Below the pieces are notes generated by a model. That model saw only the letters and a list, made by a program, of their open reading frames with translations, was not told the DNA's origin and searched no databases. Shown one piece after another: positions 1 to 8,448 of a stretch of 55,966 nucleotides of DNA. This stretch comes from Millisia brevis NBRC 105863. GTDB lineage: Bacteria; Actinomycetota; Actinomycetes; Mycobacteriales; Mycobacteriaceae. The stretch lies in NCBI RefSeq assembly GCF_001552615.1, contig NZ_BCRN01000025.1, positions 1 to 55,966 of the forward strand, written 5' to 3'. The first letter of the stretch is position 1; each line of letters begins with the position of its first letter. The position numbers and the translations under genes were made by a program.

Positions 1-22
1 CGGTGACGCCCCCGCAAGCGAC

Positions 23-982
23 GTGCTCGCCCGCACCGACCCCGCCCGCACCGACCCCGCCCGCGACGACCTCGCCCACGACCTCGCCCGCGGCGACGAG
101 CCTGCTCGCGACGACGCCACGCGGGACGCTGCCGACGATGACCCTGCCCGCGACCGGACCCCTGCCCGCGACCGGAACCCGGCCCACGACGAGGTCCCGG
201 CGACCCGCTCCCCGCGGTTCCCGACCGGGGACGCCCTCGGGGATCGGACCGGCACCGAGATGCCCGCGGCGGGTTCCTCGCCCGGTGCCACCTCCGCGCC
301 GAACCGGCCCGACGTCGTCCGCCCGAACCTCGCCGCCGCCGTCGCGGATGCGCTGCGGGAGTCGTTGGCCAACGGCACCTTCCACGCCGGGGAACGGATC
401 CCCGAAGCACCGCTTGCCGCCCGGCTCGGTGTCTCGCGCGGCCCGATCCGCGACGCCCTGCACGTCCTGGCGGAGGACGGACTGATCGAATTGCGTCCCC
501 ACCGCGGTGCCTGCGTCCCGATCCCGACGCGCCGCGACGTCTTCGATACGTACTCCGGGCGCGGCCCGCTCGGCGCGCTGCTGCTGCGCCGACTGGCCGC
601 CCGGCGCGATCGGGATCTGACCGAGGTCCGCGCGGGGCATGCGATCGTGCTGCACCTGGCCGCGGCCGGCGACGTCGGCCGCACATCGGAGGCCGATATC
701 CGTTGGCAGGACACCATGGCGCGGGCGGCCGGGATGCCCCGGGTCGAGAAGATGTTCACCCGACTGTCGTTGCAGCTGCGCATGTTCATCTCGATCATGG
801 GCCTCGACTACGGCTACTCGGTGGACGACATCGTCACCGACAACGAGGCGATCCTGCGGGCGCTCGACGCGCGTGACGCCGATCTGGTCACCGAGCTCTG
901 GCGCCGCAAGATCGAGGCCGCGGTGCGCTATATGTCCTCCCAGCTGGGTGGCGACGGCCCCGGTGCAGCACCCGCCTCGTGA
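23..982 (+). CDS. GntR-family regulator with FCD-type effector domain; 5' end uncertain
   Basis: DNA-binding repressor type. A winged-helix GntR domain lies in the middle (ARLGVSRGPIRDALHVLAEDG is its recognition region, at about nt 420-482) and an all-helical FCD-like domain follows to the C terminus. The frame is open back to base 2, so the gene may begin outside the window. The GTG at 23 has no visible ribosome site, and the ATG at 260 would give 240 aa, the usual family length. The first ~80 residues are low-complexity and charged, built from PAR(D/T)D-like units. The histidines that normally bind metal in FCD domains look replaced (DIRWQD, DNEAIL, RRKIEAA), so it is probably not a metal-binding FCD. 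It may control the oxidoreductase at 1346, which is an inference from position only. Confidence 0.75.
   Translation: MLARTDPARTDPARDDLAHDLARGDEPARDDATRDAADDDPARDRTPARDRNPAHDEVPATRSPRFPTGDALGDRTGTEMPAAGSSPGATSAPNRPDVVRPNLAAAVADALRESLANGTFHAGERIPEAPLAARLGVSRGPIRDALHVLAEDGLIELRPHRGACVPIPTRRDVFDTYSGRGPLGALLLRRLAARRDRDLTEVRAGHAIVLHLAAAGDVGRTSEADIRWQDTMARAAGMPRVEKMFTRLSLQLRMFISIMGLDYGYSVDDIVTDNEAILRALDARDADLVTELWRRKIEAAVRYMSSQLGGDGPGAAPAS
32..200 (+). repeat. Degenerate tandem repeat encoding PAR(D/T)D-type units
   Basis: Short repeated units such as CGCACCGACCCCGCC and CGCGACGAC encode runs of Pro-Ala-Arg-Asp-Asp at the N-terminal end of the GntR-like reading frame. The repeat is in frame, so either it is translated as a disordered acidic tail or the true start lies downstream at 260. 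Confidence 0.6.
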
Positions 983-1130
983 GGTTAAGGCAGTCGTAGC
1001 CAATCCTGCGTCGAGTCATAAATACGTGATGCTTCCTCGTTCGTCCCTGTGACCGTGCCGAGCGGGGAAGGATGCCACTGAGACTCAATCGTGTACGTGG
1101 CGATCGTGTAATCGGGTCGGATCGCGCCGG

Positions 1131-1148
1131 TCGTCGACGCATCGACGA
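1131..1148. promoter_or_regulatory. 7-bp inverted repeat upstream of the oxidoreductase gene
   Basis: TCGTCGA (1131-1137), spacer cgca, TCGACGA (1142-1148) is a perfect inverted repeat in the 363-bp gap between the GntR gene and the OYE-type gene. It could be an operator for the upstream GntR protein. The only evidence is symmetry and position. Confidence 0.3.
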
Positions 1149-1282
1149 GGAGTGCTTTGCAGGTTCTTTCCACTCGACAGTGGGTTCGAGGCGGCAAAAC
1201 CCGATAAGCATTGTCGACCCTCCGGCGCCGGTCGCACACTGGGCGGGACGTCACTGACCGACGTGCGGTCGCAGCCCTCGGC

Positions 1283-1303
1283 GGTGAACACGGCCCGTTC
1301 ACC
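1283..1303. promoter_or_regulatory. GGTGAAC-N7-GTTCACC inverted repeat, candidate operator or leader hairpin
   Basis: Perfect 7-bp arms at 1283-1289 and 1297-1303 with a 7-bp spacer, 43 bp before the ATG of the oxidoreductase gene. The place suits a repressor site over the promoter or a 5'-leader hairpin. The rest of the 983-1345 gap shows no convincing gene. Confidence 0.35.
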
Positions 1304-1345
1304 CGCCGACACCGATCGCAGGTCGCTGTCGCGAAGGGAAACAGG

Positions 1346-3418
1346 ATGTCCACCGACGCCGCGCATGCCGGTACCCACCACGATTCCGGGCGCACCGACC
1401 CGCTGATGAGCCCGTTCACCCTCAAAGGGGTGACGTTGCGCAACCGCATCGTCAGCACCTCCCACGAGCCCGCCTACGGCGAGAACGGTCTGCCCGGCGA
1501 TCGATACCGCGAGTATCACGTCGAAAAGGCCAAGGGCGGAGTCGGTTTGACGATGATCGGCGGCAGCGCCCTGGTCAGTCCCGACAGCACGCCCGCCTTC
1601 GGCAACCTCCAGCTGTGGAAGGACGAGGCGGTCCCGTTGCTGCGGCGACTGTCCGACGAGGTGCACGAACACGGCGCCGCGGTCATGTCGCAGATCACCC
1701 ATCTCGGTCACCGGACCAGCAACTACACCCACGATTGGGTGCCGGCGCTGTCGGTCAGCGCCGTCCGCGAGTCCGCCCACCGCGCCTTCACCCGCGCGGC
1801 GGAACGGCACGACATCGACCGCATCGTGCGCGATTACGCCGACACCGCCGAGCGCTGCAAGGAAGGAGGCCTCGACGGCGTCGAACTCATGGCCTACGGG
1901 CATCTGCTCGACGCGTTCTGGACCCCGACCCGCAATCGTCGGGAGGACGACTACAACGGGTCCTTCGAGAATCGGATGCGCTTCCCGCTGCGGGTGATTC
2001 GCGCGATCCGCGAGAAGGTGGGCGACGACTTCATCCTCGGTATCCGGATGACCTTCGACGAGCAGCGCCCCGACGGGCTGACCCCCGAGGAGGCGGTGCG
2101 CATCGCTCGTGCGGTCACCGCCGCCGGAGTCGATGTCATCTGTGTCATCAAGGGCTATATGGATACCGACGCCGAACTGGCCCGGCAGATCCCGCCGATG
2201 GGTACCCCGTCGGCGCCGCATCTCGAGATGGCCGGCTGGGTCAAGCAGAACGTCGACGTGCCGGTGATGCACGCCGGGAAGATCGCCGACGTCGCGACCG
2301 CCCGGCACGCGATCTCCGAGGGTCTGCTCGACCTGGTCGGCATGACTCGGGCGCAGATCGCCGATCCGCACCTGGCCAACAAGGTGGCTTCGGGTCGGGC
2401 CGATCGGATCCGCCCTTGCGTCGGCGCCGGTATGTGTATCGACGGCATCTACGCCTCCGGTAGTTCGATCTGCGTACACAACGCGTCGACCGGTCGCGAA
2501 CTGACACTGCCGCACCAGGTCTCGCCCGCGCCGACGGCCCAGCGCGCCGCGGTGATCGGTGGCGGCCCCGCGGGCCTCGAGGCGGCCCGGACGCTGGCCG
2601 AACGCGGCCACTCCGTCGTGCTCTTCGAGGCGAGTCCGTCGCTCGGTGGGCAGGTCGCTCTCGCGGCTCGCAGCCCCCGGCGCCGCGATCTGATCGGCAT
2701 CATCGATTGGCGGGTCGAGGAGTGCAAGCGCCTCGGCGTCGACCTGGAGTTGAACCACTACGTCGAGGCGGACGAGCTCGTTGCCGCCGGATTCGACACG
2801 ATCGTCGTCGCCACCGGCGGTATGCCGGACAGCGATATCGTCCCCGGCGCCGCCGCGGCCGTCGACACCTGGGACATCATCTCCGGCGCGGTCACCCCGC
2901 GCGGAGCGGTCCTGGTCTACGACGACCACGGCGGCCACCAGGCGCTCGACGCGGTCGAGGCGGTCATTCCGACCGCGACGTCGATCGAGCTGGTCACCCC
3001 CGAGCGGACGCTGTCCCCGGACGTCGGCGCGCTCGCGGTGGCGGGTTACCTGCAGACGATGTCCGAGAACGGGGTCACCACGACCGCCGCTCATCGGCTC
3101 GAACGCATCGACCGGGTGAACGGCCGGCTCGAGGTCACCCTGCGGGTCGACTGCGCCCGCACGACGGTCAGTCGCACCGTCAACACCGTGGTGATCGAGC
3201 ACGGCACCGTCGCGGTGACCGACCTCTACGACGACCTGGTGGCCGGATCGATCAACCACGGCGAGGTCGACCTGCGCGATCTGCTGGCCCTGCGCCCGCA
3301 GACCGCAGTCCATAACCCCGACGGCCGCTACCGGCTCTTCCGAATCGGTGACGCGATGAGCAGCAGGAATATCCACGCCGCGATCCTGGACGCCTTCCGG
3401 CTCTGCTCCGCGCTCTGA
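1346..3418 (+). CDS. OYE-family FMN/FAD oxidoreductase (trimethylamine dehydrogenase / N-methylproline demethylase / 2,4-dienoyl-CoA reductase type)
   Basis: 690 aa. Residues ~20-350 are an Old Yellow Enzyme TIM barrel that binds FMN (start MSPFTLKGVTLRNRIV; ITHLGHR at 117-123). Residues ~356-378 are the Fe-S region. From ~400 there is an FAD/NAD-binding Rossmann part (AAVIGGGPAG, 401-410). ATG 1346 is chosen because AAGGG lies about 10 nt upstream and the barrel follows closely. In trimethylamine dehydrogenase the Fe-S cluster has four cysteines. Here C358, C364 and C376 are present but the second expected position is Ala (CVGAGMC). Likely role: oxidation of an N-methylated amine or reduction of an enoyl-CoA/enone. 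The substrate is not determinable from this window. The upstream GntR gene is a plausible regulator. Confidence 0.85.
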   Translation: MSTDAAHAGTHHDSGRTDPLMSPFTLKGVTLRNRIVSTSHEPAYGENGLPGDRYREYHVEKAKGGVGLTMIGGSALVSPDSTPAFGNLQLWKDEAVPLLRRLSDEVHEHGAAVMSQITHLGHRTSNYTHDWVPALSVSAVRESAHRAFTRAAERHDIDRIVRDYADTAERCKEGGLDGVELMAYGHLLDAFWTPTRNRREDDYNGSFENRMRFPLRVIRAIREKVGDDFILGIRMTFDEQRPDGLTPEEAVRIARAVTAAGVDVICVIKGYMDTDAELARQIPPMGTPSAPHLEMAGWVKQNVDVPVMHAGKIADVATARHAISEGLLDLVGMTRAQIADPHLANKVASGRADRIRPCVGAGMCIDGIYASGSSICVHNASTGRELTLPHQVSPAPTAQRAAVIGGGPAGLEAARTLAERGHSVVLFEASPSLGGQVALAARSPRRRDLIGIIDWRVEECKRLGVDLELNHYVEADELVAAGFDTIVVATGGMPDSDIVPGAAAAVDTWDIISGAVTPRGAVLVYDDHGGHQALDAVEAVIPTATSIELVTPERTLSPDVGALAVAGYLQTMSENGVTTTAAHRLERIDRVNGRLEVTLRVDCARTTVSRTVNTVVIEHGTVAVTDLYDDLVAGSINHGEVDLRDLLALRPQTAVHNPDGRYRLFRIGDAMSSRNIHAAILDAFRLCSAL

Positions 3419-3473
3419 GACGGTTCGACGATCCGGCCCGGGCACCCCGGAGTCGGGTGTCGGGGACCAGTGG

Positions 3474-4235
3474 TTGACTGCTCCGGTGGTTGCTCGTGAC
3501 ACCGACCCGTTGGACAACCCGGCGTACGCCGCCCTGACCGGACCGCATCGGCGGTTCGCGGAGGCGATCGGAGCCGGCGTACTGCGCTATCCCGCCGAGG
3601 TCTGTCCCTTCTTCGGGGTGCCCTACCCGATTCCGGATTGGCGCGATCCGGAGTTGGCGTCGGCGATCCGGGGCCGCGCGGTCACGATGATCGGCCGGAC
3701 CGCGGAATCGGATATGCCGTCCGACTGGACACCGGTCTTCGAGGGCGCGGGCGTGCAGATGGTGCTCGACGACGCCGCGTCGACCACCGTCGTCCCGCCC
3801 GCCGCCGCTCGCTTCGCCGAGGATCACCCTGCCGCCGAGGTCGTCCGCCTCGGTCACGACGATGTGCCCGACATGCTCGACCTCGTCGCGCGCACCCAGC
3901 CCGGGCCGTTCGAATCGCGCACCATCGACATGGGGTTCTATCTGGGCGTGCGCGACGAGGGGAAGCTGGTCGCGATGGCAGGGGAGCGGCTGCGGCCGCC
4001 GGGGTGGACCGAGATCAGCGCGGTATGCACCGACCCCGCCTACCGCGGGCGAGGGCTGGCCGCGATGCTCGTCCTGCAGGTGGCGCAGCAGATCCGGGAG
4101 CGCGGCGACGGTCCCTTCCTGCACTCCGCGGCGGCCAACGCCAACGCGATCGGCCTCTACGAGCACCTCGGCTTCCGGCTGCGCCGCCACTTCTGGTTCC
4201 GCAGCGCCCGAGTCCCGGACTCCTTCGGGGCCTGA
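3474..4235 (+). CDS. GNAT-family N-acetyltransferase
   Basis: 253 aa, probably cytosolic; transfers acetyl from acetyl-CoA to an unknown amine. The C-terminal half (about residues 125-245) carries the GNAT core: strand ISAVCTDPAYRGRGLAAML holds the R/Q-x-x-G-x-G/A acetyl-CoA pyrophosphate loop (YRGRGLA), and SAAANANAIGLYEHLGFR is the usual final strand-helix ending. The N-terminal ~110 residues are less conserved and may be a second degenerate GNAT-like half. A TTG start at 3474 is chosen because GGGGA lies about 8 nt upstream; GTG 3486 is an alternative. It follows the oxidoreductase by 55 bp on the same strand and could be co-transcribed. Confidence 0.8.
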   Translation: MTAPVVARDTDPLDNPAYAALTGPHRRFAEAIGAGVLRYPAEVCPFFGVPYPIPDWRDPELASAIRGRAVTMIGRTAESDMPSDWTPVFEGAGVQMVLDDAASTTVVPPAAARFAEDHPAAEVVRLGHDDVPDMLDLVARTQPGPFESRTIDMGFYLGVRDEGKLVAMAGERLRPPGWTEISAVCTDPAYRGRGLAAMLVLQVAQQIRERGDGPFLHSAAANANAIGLYEHLGFRLRRHFWFRSARVPDSFGA

Positions 4236-4493
4236 CCGTCGACGGTGCGGACCGCATGATCGGTGCCGGCGGCAAAGTGGAGCCGAATACGGGGTGCGTA
4301 ACGCTACGGTGCGACTCGCGGATACACCTGCTGCACGGAGGTTCTTGCGGGACAGCGCCATTGCATGGTCGCTGCGAATCGTGATGCGTCCGTGCGTCCG
4401 ATCGGCGCCAGGGACATCGGGGGTCCGGGCGTGCGGTCGGAGGCCGCCGGGATCCCTTTCGGTGGACCGCACCAGCCGAGAGGACACGCCGTC

Positions 4494-5207
4494 GTGCACG
4501 ACGCACCCACACCCCCGAATCCGTCTCCGCCCGTACCCGGACGCCTCCTCGGGAAGATCCGCACCGTCGCCGGCTGGGCGGTCTTCATCTTCGGTGGTCT
4601 CGGCCTGCTGACCGCCCTCTTCGGGCCCAGCGGACTCGGCGGTGTTCTGATCGCGGCGGCATTTCTGGCCATCGGCACGGCGCTGATCTGGCGAATCGGC
4701 AGCTGGAAATCGATGACGCCCATTGCCCTCGGCCTCTTCGTCCTCGGCGGCATCACCACCCCTGATCAACCCGTCGATACCGCCGAGACCGCAGTGGTTG
4801 CGGAAGCGGTCGCGACCTCCTCGGCCACCGCGACCACGACCCCGGCATCGACGACGACTGCGGCGTCATCGACGACAACTCCGCCGGTGATCAGCTCCGA
4901 GTCTGCCGTCGTCACCACGGTGCCCGCCGTCACCGAGACGGTTGTTGTCGCTGCGGAGCCGGTGATTGAAACCGAGGTCATTTACAGCACGGTGTACGTG
5001 CCGGAGCCGGTCCCGACCCAGACTCCGCAGTACCTGCCGCCCGCCCAATTGGCGGCCCCGCCCGCCGAGTCCGCCCCCGCGGCGGCGGCGTACTACAAGA
5101 ACTGTGCAGCCGCCCGTGCCGCCGGCGCGGCACCGGTCCACGTCGGCGAACCCGGCTACGGAACCCACCTCGACCGGGACGGAGACGGGATCGGCTGCGA
5201 GCGGTGA
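4494..5207 (+). CDS. Membrane protein with C-terminal excalibur domain (copy 1)
   Basis: 237 aa. Two hydrophobic segments near the N terminus (about residues 22-60) are followed by a long Thr/Ser/Pro/Val-rich linker (about 85-190). A C-terminal excalibur motif follows: YYKNCAAARAAGAAP then DRDGDGIGCER, an acidic DxDxDGxxCE calcium-binding-like loop held between two cysteines. This layout predicts a membrane-anchored stalk presenting a small extracellular metal-binding head. The GTG at 4494 is preferred to the upstream ATG 4365: a GAGAGGA ribosome site precedes it, and its paralogue at 5429 starts at the matching place. Function is unknown; excalibur domains occur on surface proteins and nucleases of Gram-positive bacteria. 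The 258-bp gap before it shows nothing else. Confidence 0.8.
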   Translation: MHDAPTPPNPSPPVPGRLLGKIRTVAGWAVFIFGGLGLLTALFGPSGLGGVLIAAAFLAIGTALIWRIGSWKSMTPIALGLFVLGGITTPDQPVDTAETAVVAEAVATSSATATTTPASTTTAASSTTTPPVISSESAVVTTVPAVTETVVVAAEPVIETEVIYSTVYVPEPVPTQTPQYLPPAQLAAPPAESAPAAAAYYKNCAAARAAGAAPVHVGEPGYGTHLDRDGDGIGCER

Positions 5208-5428
5208 TCCGCGCGACCCGCGCCGACCGCCTCGACCTGGACCGGGATACGGCGGCGGTGGTCGGTTTCGCGACGGGCTGGTACAACGGCTGCAAGGGCG
5301 GAAGCCGTCGTTTCGATCGGCGGAATCCACCCGAATCTCATGAACGACATGCACGTCGGGGCACATGCACGTTCGACACCAGCCGAGCCGGCGACAGGCG
5401 GCGGAGCGCCATGCCGAGAGGTAGCCAC

Positions 5429-6166
5429 GTGCATCGACCGCCGACCCCCGAGCGATCGCCGAACCGGGCACGCACTGTCGCGGGCTGGGCAGCCCTCGTC
5501 TTCGGGTGCCTCGTATTGGTGACCGGACTCTTCCGGACCGGGTGGCTCAGCGCCACCCTCCTGGGGGTGGCGTGCATCGCGATCGGACTGCTGCTGGTGT
5601 GGCGGATAGGTTCGTGGCGAACGGTCACCCCCGCGGCGCTGGTCCTGCTCGCGCTGTCCGGCGTCACCGCACCGCAGTCGCCGGTCGAGGAGACCGCCGA
5701 AGCCGCCGCGGCGTCGACCACCACATCCGTCGTCACCACATCGCTCGCTACGACGACCGCAACAACAACGACGACCACCACGCCTGCCGCGACCTCGACG
5801 ACCACCTCGATGCTCACGACGACCCCGACGACGATCGCGCCCGTGGTGATGCAGACCGCCGACCCGATCCCGACGGTGTCGACCACCCGAGTGGTCATCC
5901 CGGCGACCACCGTCGCATCGACGACGGTGTACACCCCCGCCTTCACGCCGCCGCCGGTGTCGATCGAGACGACGCCGCCGTCGGCGACGCCAACCGGGCC
6001 GTCGTACGTTCCGGCTCCGGAGCCGACCCCGCCGCCCGGCGATCCGGTCTACTACGAGGACTGCGCGGCGGCCACCGCGGCCGGAGCCGCTCCGGTGCGG
6101 ATCGGCGAGCCCGGCTACGGTCCGCACCTCGACGCCAACAACGACGGTGTCGGCTGCGAGAACTGA
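5429..6166 (+). CDS. Membrane protein with C-terminal excalibur domain (copy 2, paralogue of the preceding gene)
   Basis: 245 aa, same plan as the gene at 4494: TVAGWA(A/V) plus two N-terminal membrane segments, a Thr-rich linker (about residues 90-190) and the C-terminal excalibur head YYEDCAAATAAGAAP...GVGCEN. One acidic position differs, with DANNDG replacing DRDGDG. GTG 5429 is chosen because it aligns with the start of copy 1 (VH-x-(A)P-T-P) and has GAGAGG 8 nt upstream; ATG 5411 is possible. The two genes are a tandem duplication with 221 bp between them that has no evident gene. The linkers diverged in length and composition, while the head and membrane parts stayed close. Confidence 0.8.
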   Translation: MHRPPTPERSPNRARTVAGWAALVFGCLVLVTGLFRTGWLSATLLGVACIAIGLLLVWRIGSWRTVTPAALVLLALSGVTAPQSPVEETAEAAAASTTTSVVTTSLATTTATTTTTTTPAATSTTTSMLTTTPTTIAPVVMQTADPIPTVSTTRVVIPATTVASTTVYTPAFTPPPVSIETTPPSATPTGPSYVPAPEPTPPPGDPVYYEDCAAATAAGAAPVRIGEPGYGPHLDANNDGVGCEN

Positions 6167-6397
6167 TCGCCGGCGCGTCCGCCCGAGGGCCCCGGGACGC
6201 CTGCTGTTAACCGTGGATTAACGCTCGTAAACCCCTCGCTTCCGGACTGCGGTGGCGCACGTCATCCCACATGATCGACATGTCCCGCCATATCGGCGCC
6301 GGGTCGGATTGCCCGGCGTCGCCGTCAGGGTCGACGGGCAGGGATCGGATCGCCGGGTCATCGTGACCCCGGGCACTGTGGAAAGAGTGGTAATCCG

Positions 6398-8383
6398 ATG
6401 GCCGACAGCGAAACCGTGCGCGTCGTGAGCCCCAAAGTCCATCCGGTCGACCAGGTGCCCCCGGTACCGAAGATGTTGACCTACGGCTTCCAGCACGTCG
6501 CCGCGTTCTACGCCGGCGCGGTGATCGTCCCGCTGATCATCGGCGGAGCGCTCGGGCTGGGCACCGAGGACATGATCAAACTGATCCAGGCGGACCTGCT
6601 GACCTGCGGTATCGCCTCGATCATCCAGGCGGTGGGATTCCGCATCGGACCCCTGCAGATCGGTGTGCGACTACCGCTGCTGCAGGGTGTCGCGTTCGCG
6701 GGCGTCGCCCCGATCATCGCGATCGGCATGGGGGTCGGTGGGGGTGTCGAAGCGCTACCCCTGATCTTCGGCACCGTGATCGTCGGTGGCCTGATCTTCT
6801 TCTTCATCGCCCCGCTGATCGCCAAAGCGGTCCGCTTCTTCCCACCGGTGGTCACCGGCTCGGTGCTGACGATCATCGGTGTCACCCTGCTACCGGTTGC
6901 CGCCGCGGATGCGATCGGCGGCCAGCTCGGCCTCCCCGGCTTCGACTGGTCCTACTCGGTCGCCGGCGCATCGCCCGGTGGCGAGGGTGAGCCGACCAGC
7001 GCGGTCAACTTCGGATTCGCGATGGGCACCATCATCTTCGTGCTGCTGCTGCAGCGTTTCTTCCGTGGCTTCATGTCAACGATCGCGGTGCTGTTGGGCC
7101 TGATCGGCGGCTCGATCGTCTGGTTCATCGCCTTCCCCACCGATTTCTCCTCGGTCAGCGACGCGTCCTGGTTCTGGTTCGCCACCCCGTTCCACTTCGG
7201 CGCCCCGCAGTTCGCGATCATGCCGATCATCACGATCCTGCTGGTCATGATGATCACCGCGGTCGAGACCGTCGGCAGCCTCTACGCGACCGGTGAGATC
7301 GTCGGCAAGCGCATCAAGAAGACCGACATCAGCTCCGCCCTGCGCGCCGACGGCGTCTCGACGGTGCTCGGCGGTTCGATGGGCTCGTTCCCGTACACCT
7401 GCTTCGCCGAGAACATCGGCCTCGTCCGCGTCACCGGCGTCAAGAGCCGCTGGATCGTCGCGATGGCCGGTGTCTTCATGATTATCCTGGGCCTGTTCCC
7501 GAAGGCGGCCGCGGTGGTCGGCCTCATCCCGCACCCGGTCCTCGGCGGTGTGGCGATGCTGCTGTTCGCGGCGGTGGCGGTCGTCGGTATCCAGACCCTC
7601 TCGACGGTCGACTTCAACGATCACCGCAACCTGGCGGTCGCCGGAACCTCGCTGGCGATCGGCCTGTACGTGATGGCCTTCCCGGCGGTCAAGGAAGCGG
7701 CGCCGAACTGGTTGGAGTGGTACTTCTCCGGCGGCATCTCCGCCGGCGCCTTCACCGCGCTGCTGCTCAACATCGTGTTCTTCCACATCAACCCGCGCGG
7801 GCTGGCGGTCACCACCGACAGCAAGGGGCATCTGATCGGCCTCGACGAGATCAACAAGATGAGCTACGAGGACTTCGCCGCGACGTTCTCGCATGTGGTG
7901 CAGGGCAACGATTGGGCCCTCGAGGCGACGTACGCGCTGCGGCCGTTCGACTCCGCCTCCGCGCTCGGGGAGGCCTTCCAGGATGCGCTGCTGACCGCGA
8001 CTCGGCCGCAGCAGGACGAACTGCTCGCCTCGTTCCCCGACCTCGGTTCGGAGGACACCGCGGGCAACGCTCTGGCCGTCGACCATGCGCTCAGCGCGCT
8101 GGGCAACCTCGGCGAGGACGAGCACAACAACATCGTCGAGCTGGCCACCGATTACCACAGCAAGTTCGGCTTCCCGCTGATCGTCTGTGCCCGTGATTAC
8201 GAGCGCTACGACCAGTTGCTCCACCACGGGTGGACCCGGATGGACAACTCGGCGCGCACCGAGCGGGCCGCCGCGCTGATCGAGGTCTCCAAGATCGTCA
8301 ACACCCGGTTCGAGGAGTTGGTGGCCGACGCGAACCCGATCTCGAGCGCACGCTTCGGGCGGTTCGCCGACCTGGGCGCCTAG
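6398..8383 (+). CDS. NCS2-family purine (uric acid/xanthine-type) permease fused to an OHCU-decarboxylase-like domain
   Basis: 661 aa. Residues ~25-465 form a multi-spanning nucleobase:cation symporter-2. Marks are the TM1 QH pair (Q32-H33), the TM8 glutamate (AVETVGS, E290) and the NAT signature ENIGLVRVTG (338-347). Residues ~485-645 resemble 2-oxo-4-hydroxy-4-carboxy-5-ureidoimidazoline decarboxylase, the last step making S-allantoin from urate, seen in DYHSKFGFPLIVCARDYE and the C-terminal helix LIEVSKIVNTRFEEL. In characterised enzymes a His in an AHPDL motif and a Glu-Gln pair are catalytic; here they read SFPDL (F546) and DH (562-563). The domain may therefore be inactive or structural. 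AAAGAG precedes the ATG. A strong terminator follows at 8409. Confidence 0.88.
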   Translation: MADSETVRVVSPKVHPVDQVPPVPKMLTYGFQHVAAFYAGAVIVPLIIGGALGLGTEDMIKLIQADLLTCGIASIIQAVGFRIGPLQIGVRLPLLQGVAFAGVAPIIAIGMGVGGGVEALPLIFGTVIVGGLIFFFIAPLIAKAVRFFPPVVTGSVLTIIGVTLLPVAAADAIGGQLGLPGFDWSYSVAGASPGGEGEPTSAVNFGFAMGTIIFVLLLQRFFRGFMSTIAVLLGLIGGSIVWFIAFPTDFSSVSDASWFWFATPFHFGAPQFAIMPIITILLVMMITAVETVGSLYATGEIVGKRIKKTDISSALRADGVSTVLGGSMGSFPYTCFAENIGLVRVTGVKSRWIVAMAGVFMIILGLFPKAAAVVGLIPHPVLGGVAMLLFAAVAVVGIQTLSTVDFNDHRNLAVAGTSLAIGLYVMAFPAVKEAAPNWLEWYFSGGISAGAFTALLLNIVFFHINPRGLAVTTDSKGHLIGLDEINKMSYEDFAATFSHVVQGNDWALEATYALRPFDSASALGEAFQDALLTATRPQQDELLASFPDLGSEDTAGNALAVDHALSALGNLGEDEHNNIVELATDYHSKFGFPLIVCARDYERYDQLLHHGWTRMDNSARTERAAALIEVSKIVNTRFEELVADANPISSARFGRFADLGA

Positions 8384-8408
8384 GGCACGTAGGTAACGAT
8401 CCAATCGG

Positions 8409-8441
8409 GGCGGTGGGTGCGGGCATTGCGCACCCACCGCC
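8409..8441. terminator. Bidirectional hairpin terminator between convergent permease and NTF2-like genes
   Basis: Perfect 13-bp stem GGCGGTGGGTGCG (8409-8421) / CGCACCCACCGCC (8429-8441) with a 7-nt loop, lying between two convergent genes. No long T-run, as is usual in high-GC actinobacteria. Confidence 0.75.
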
Positions 8442-8448
8442 TCGTCGG

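Noticed and set aside
1072-1257. 61-codon plus-strand ORF in the gap before the oxidoreductase
   Set aside because: No ribosome site of note, no similarity recognised, and it crosses the palindromes likely to be regulatory.
1085-3517. 810-codon minus-strand frame opposite the OYE-type gene
   Set aside because: Antisense shadow with compositionally biased sequence; the plus strand encodes a clear FMN/FAD oxidoreductase.
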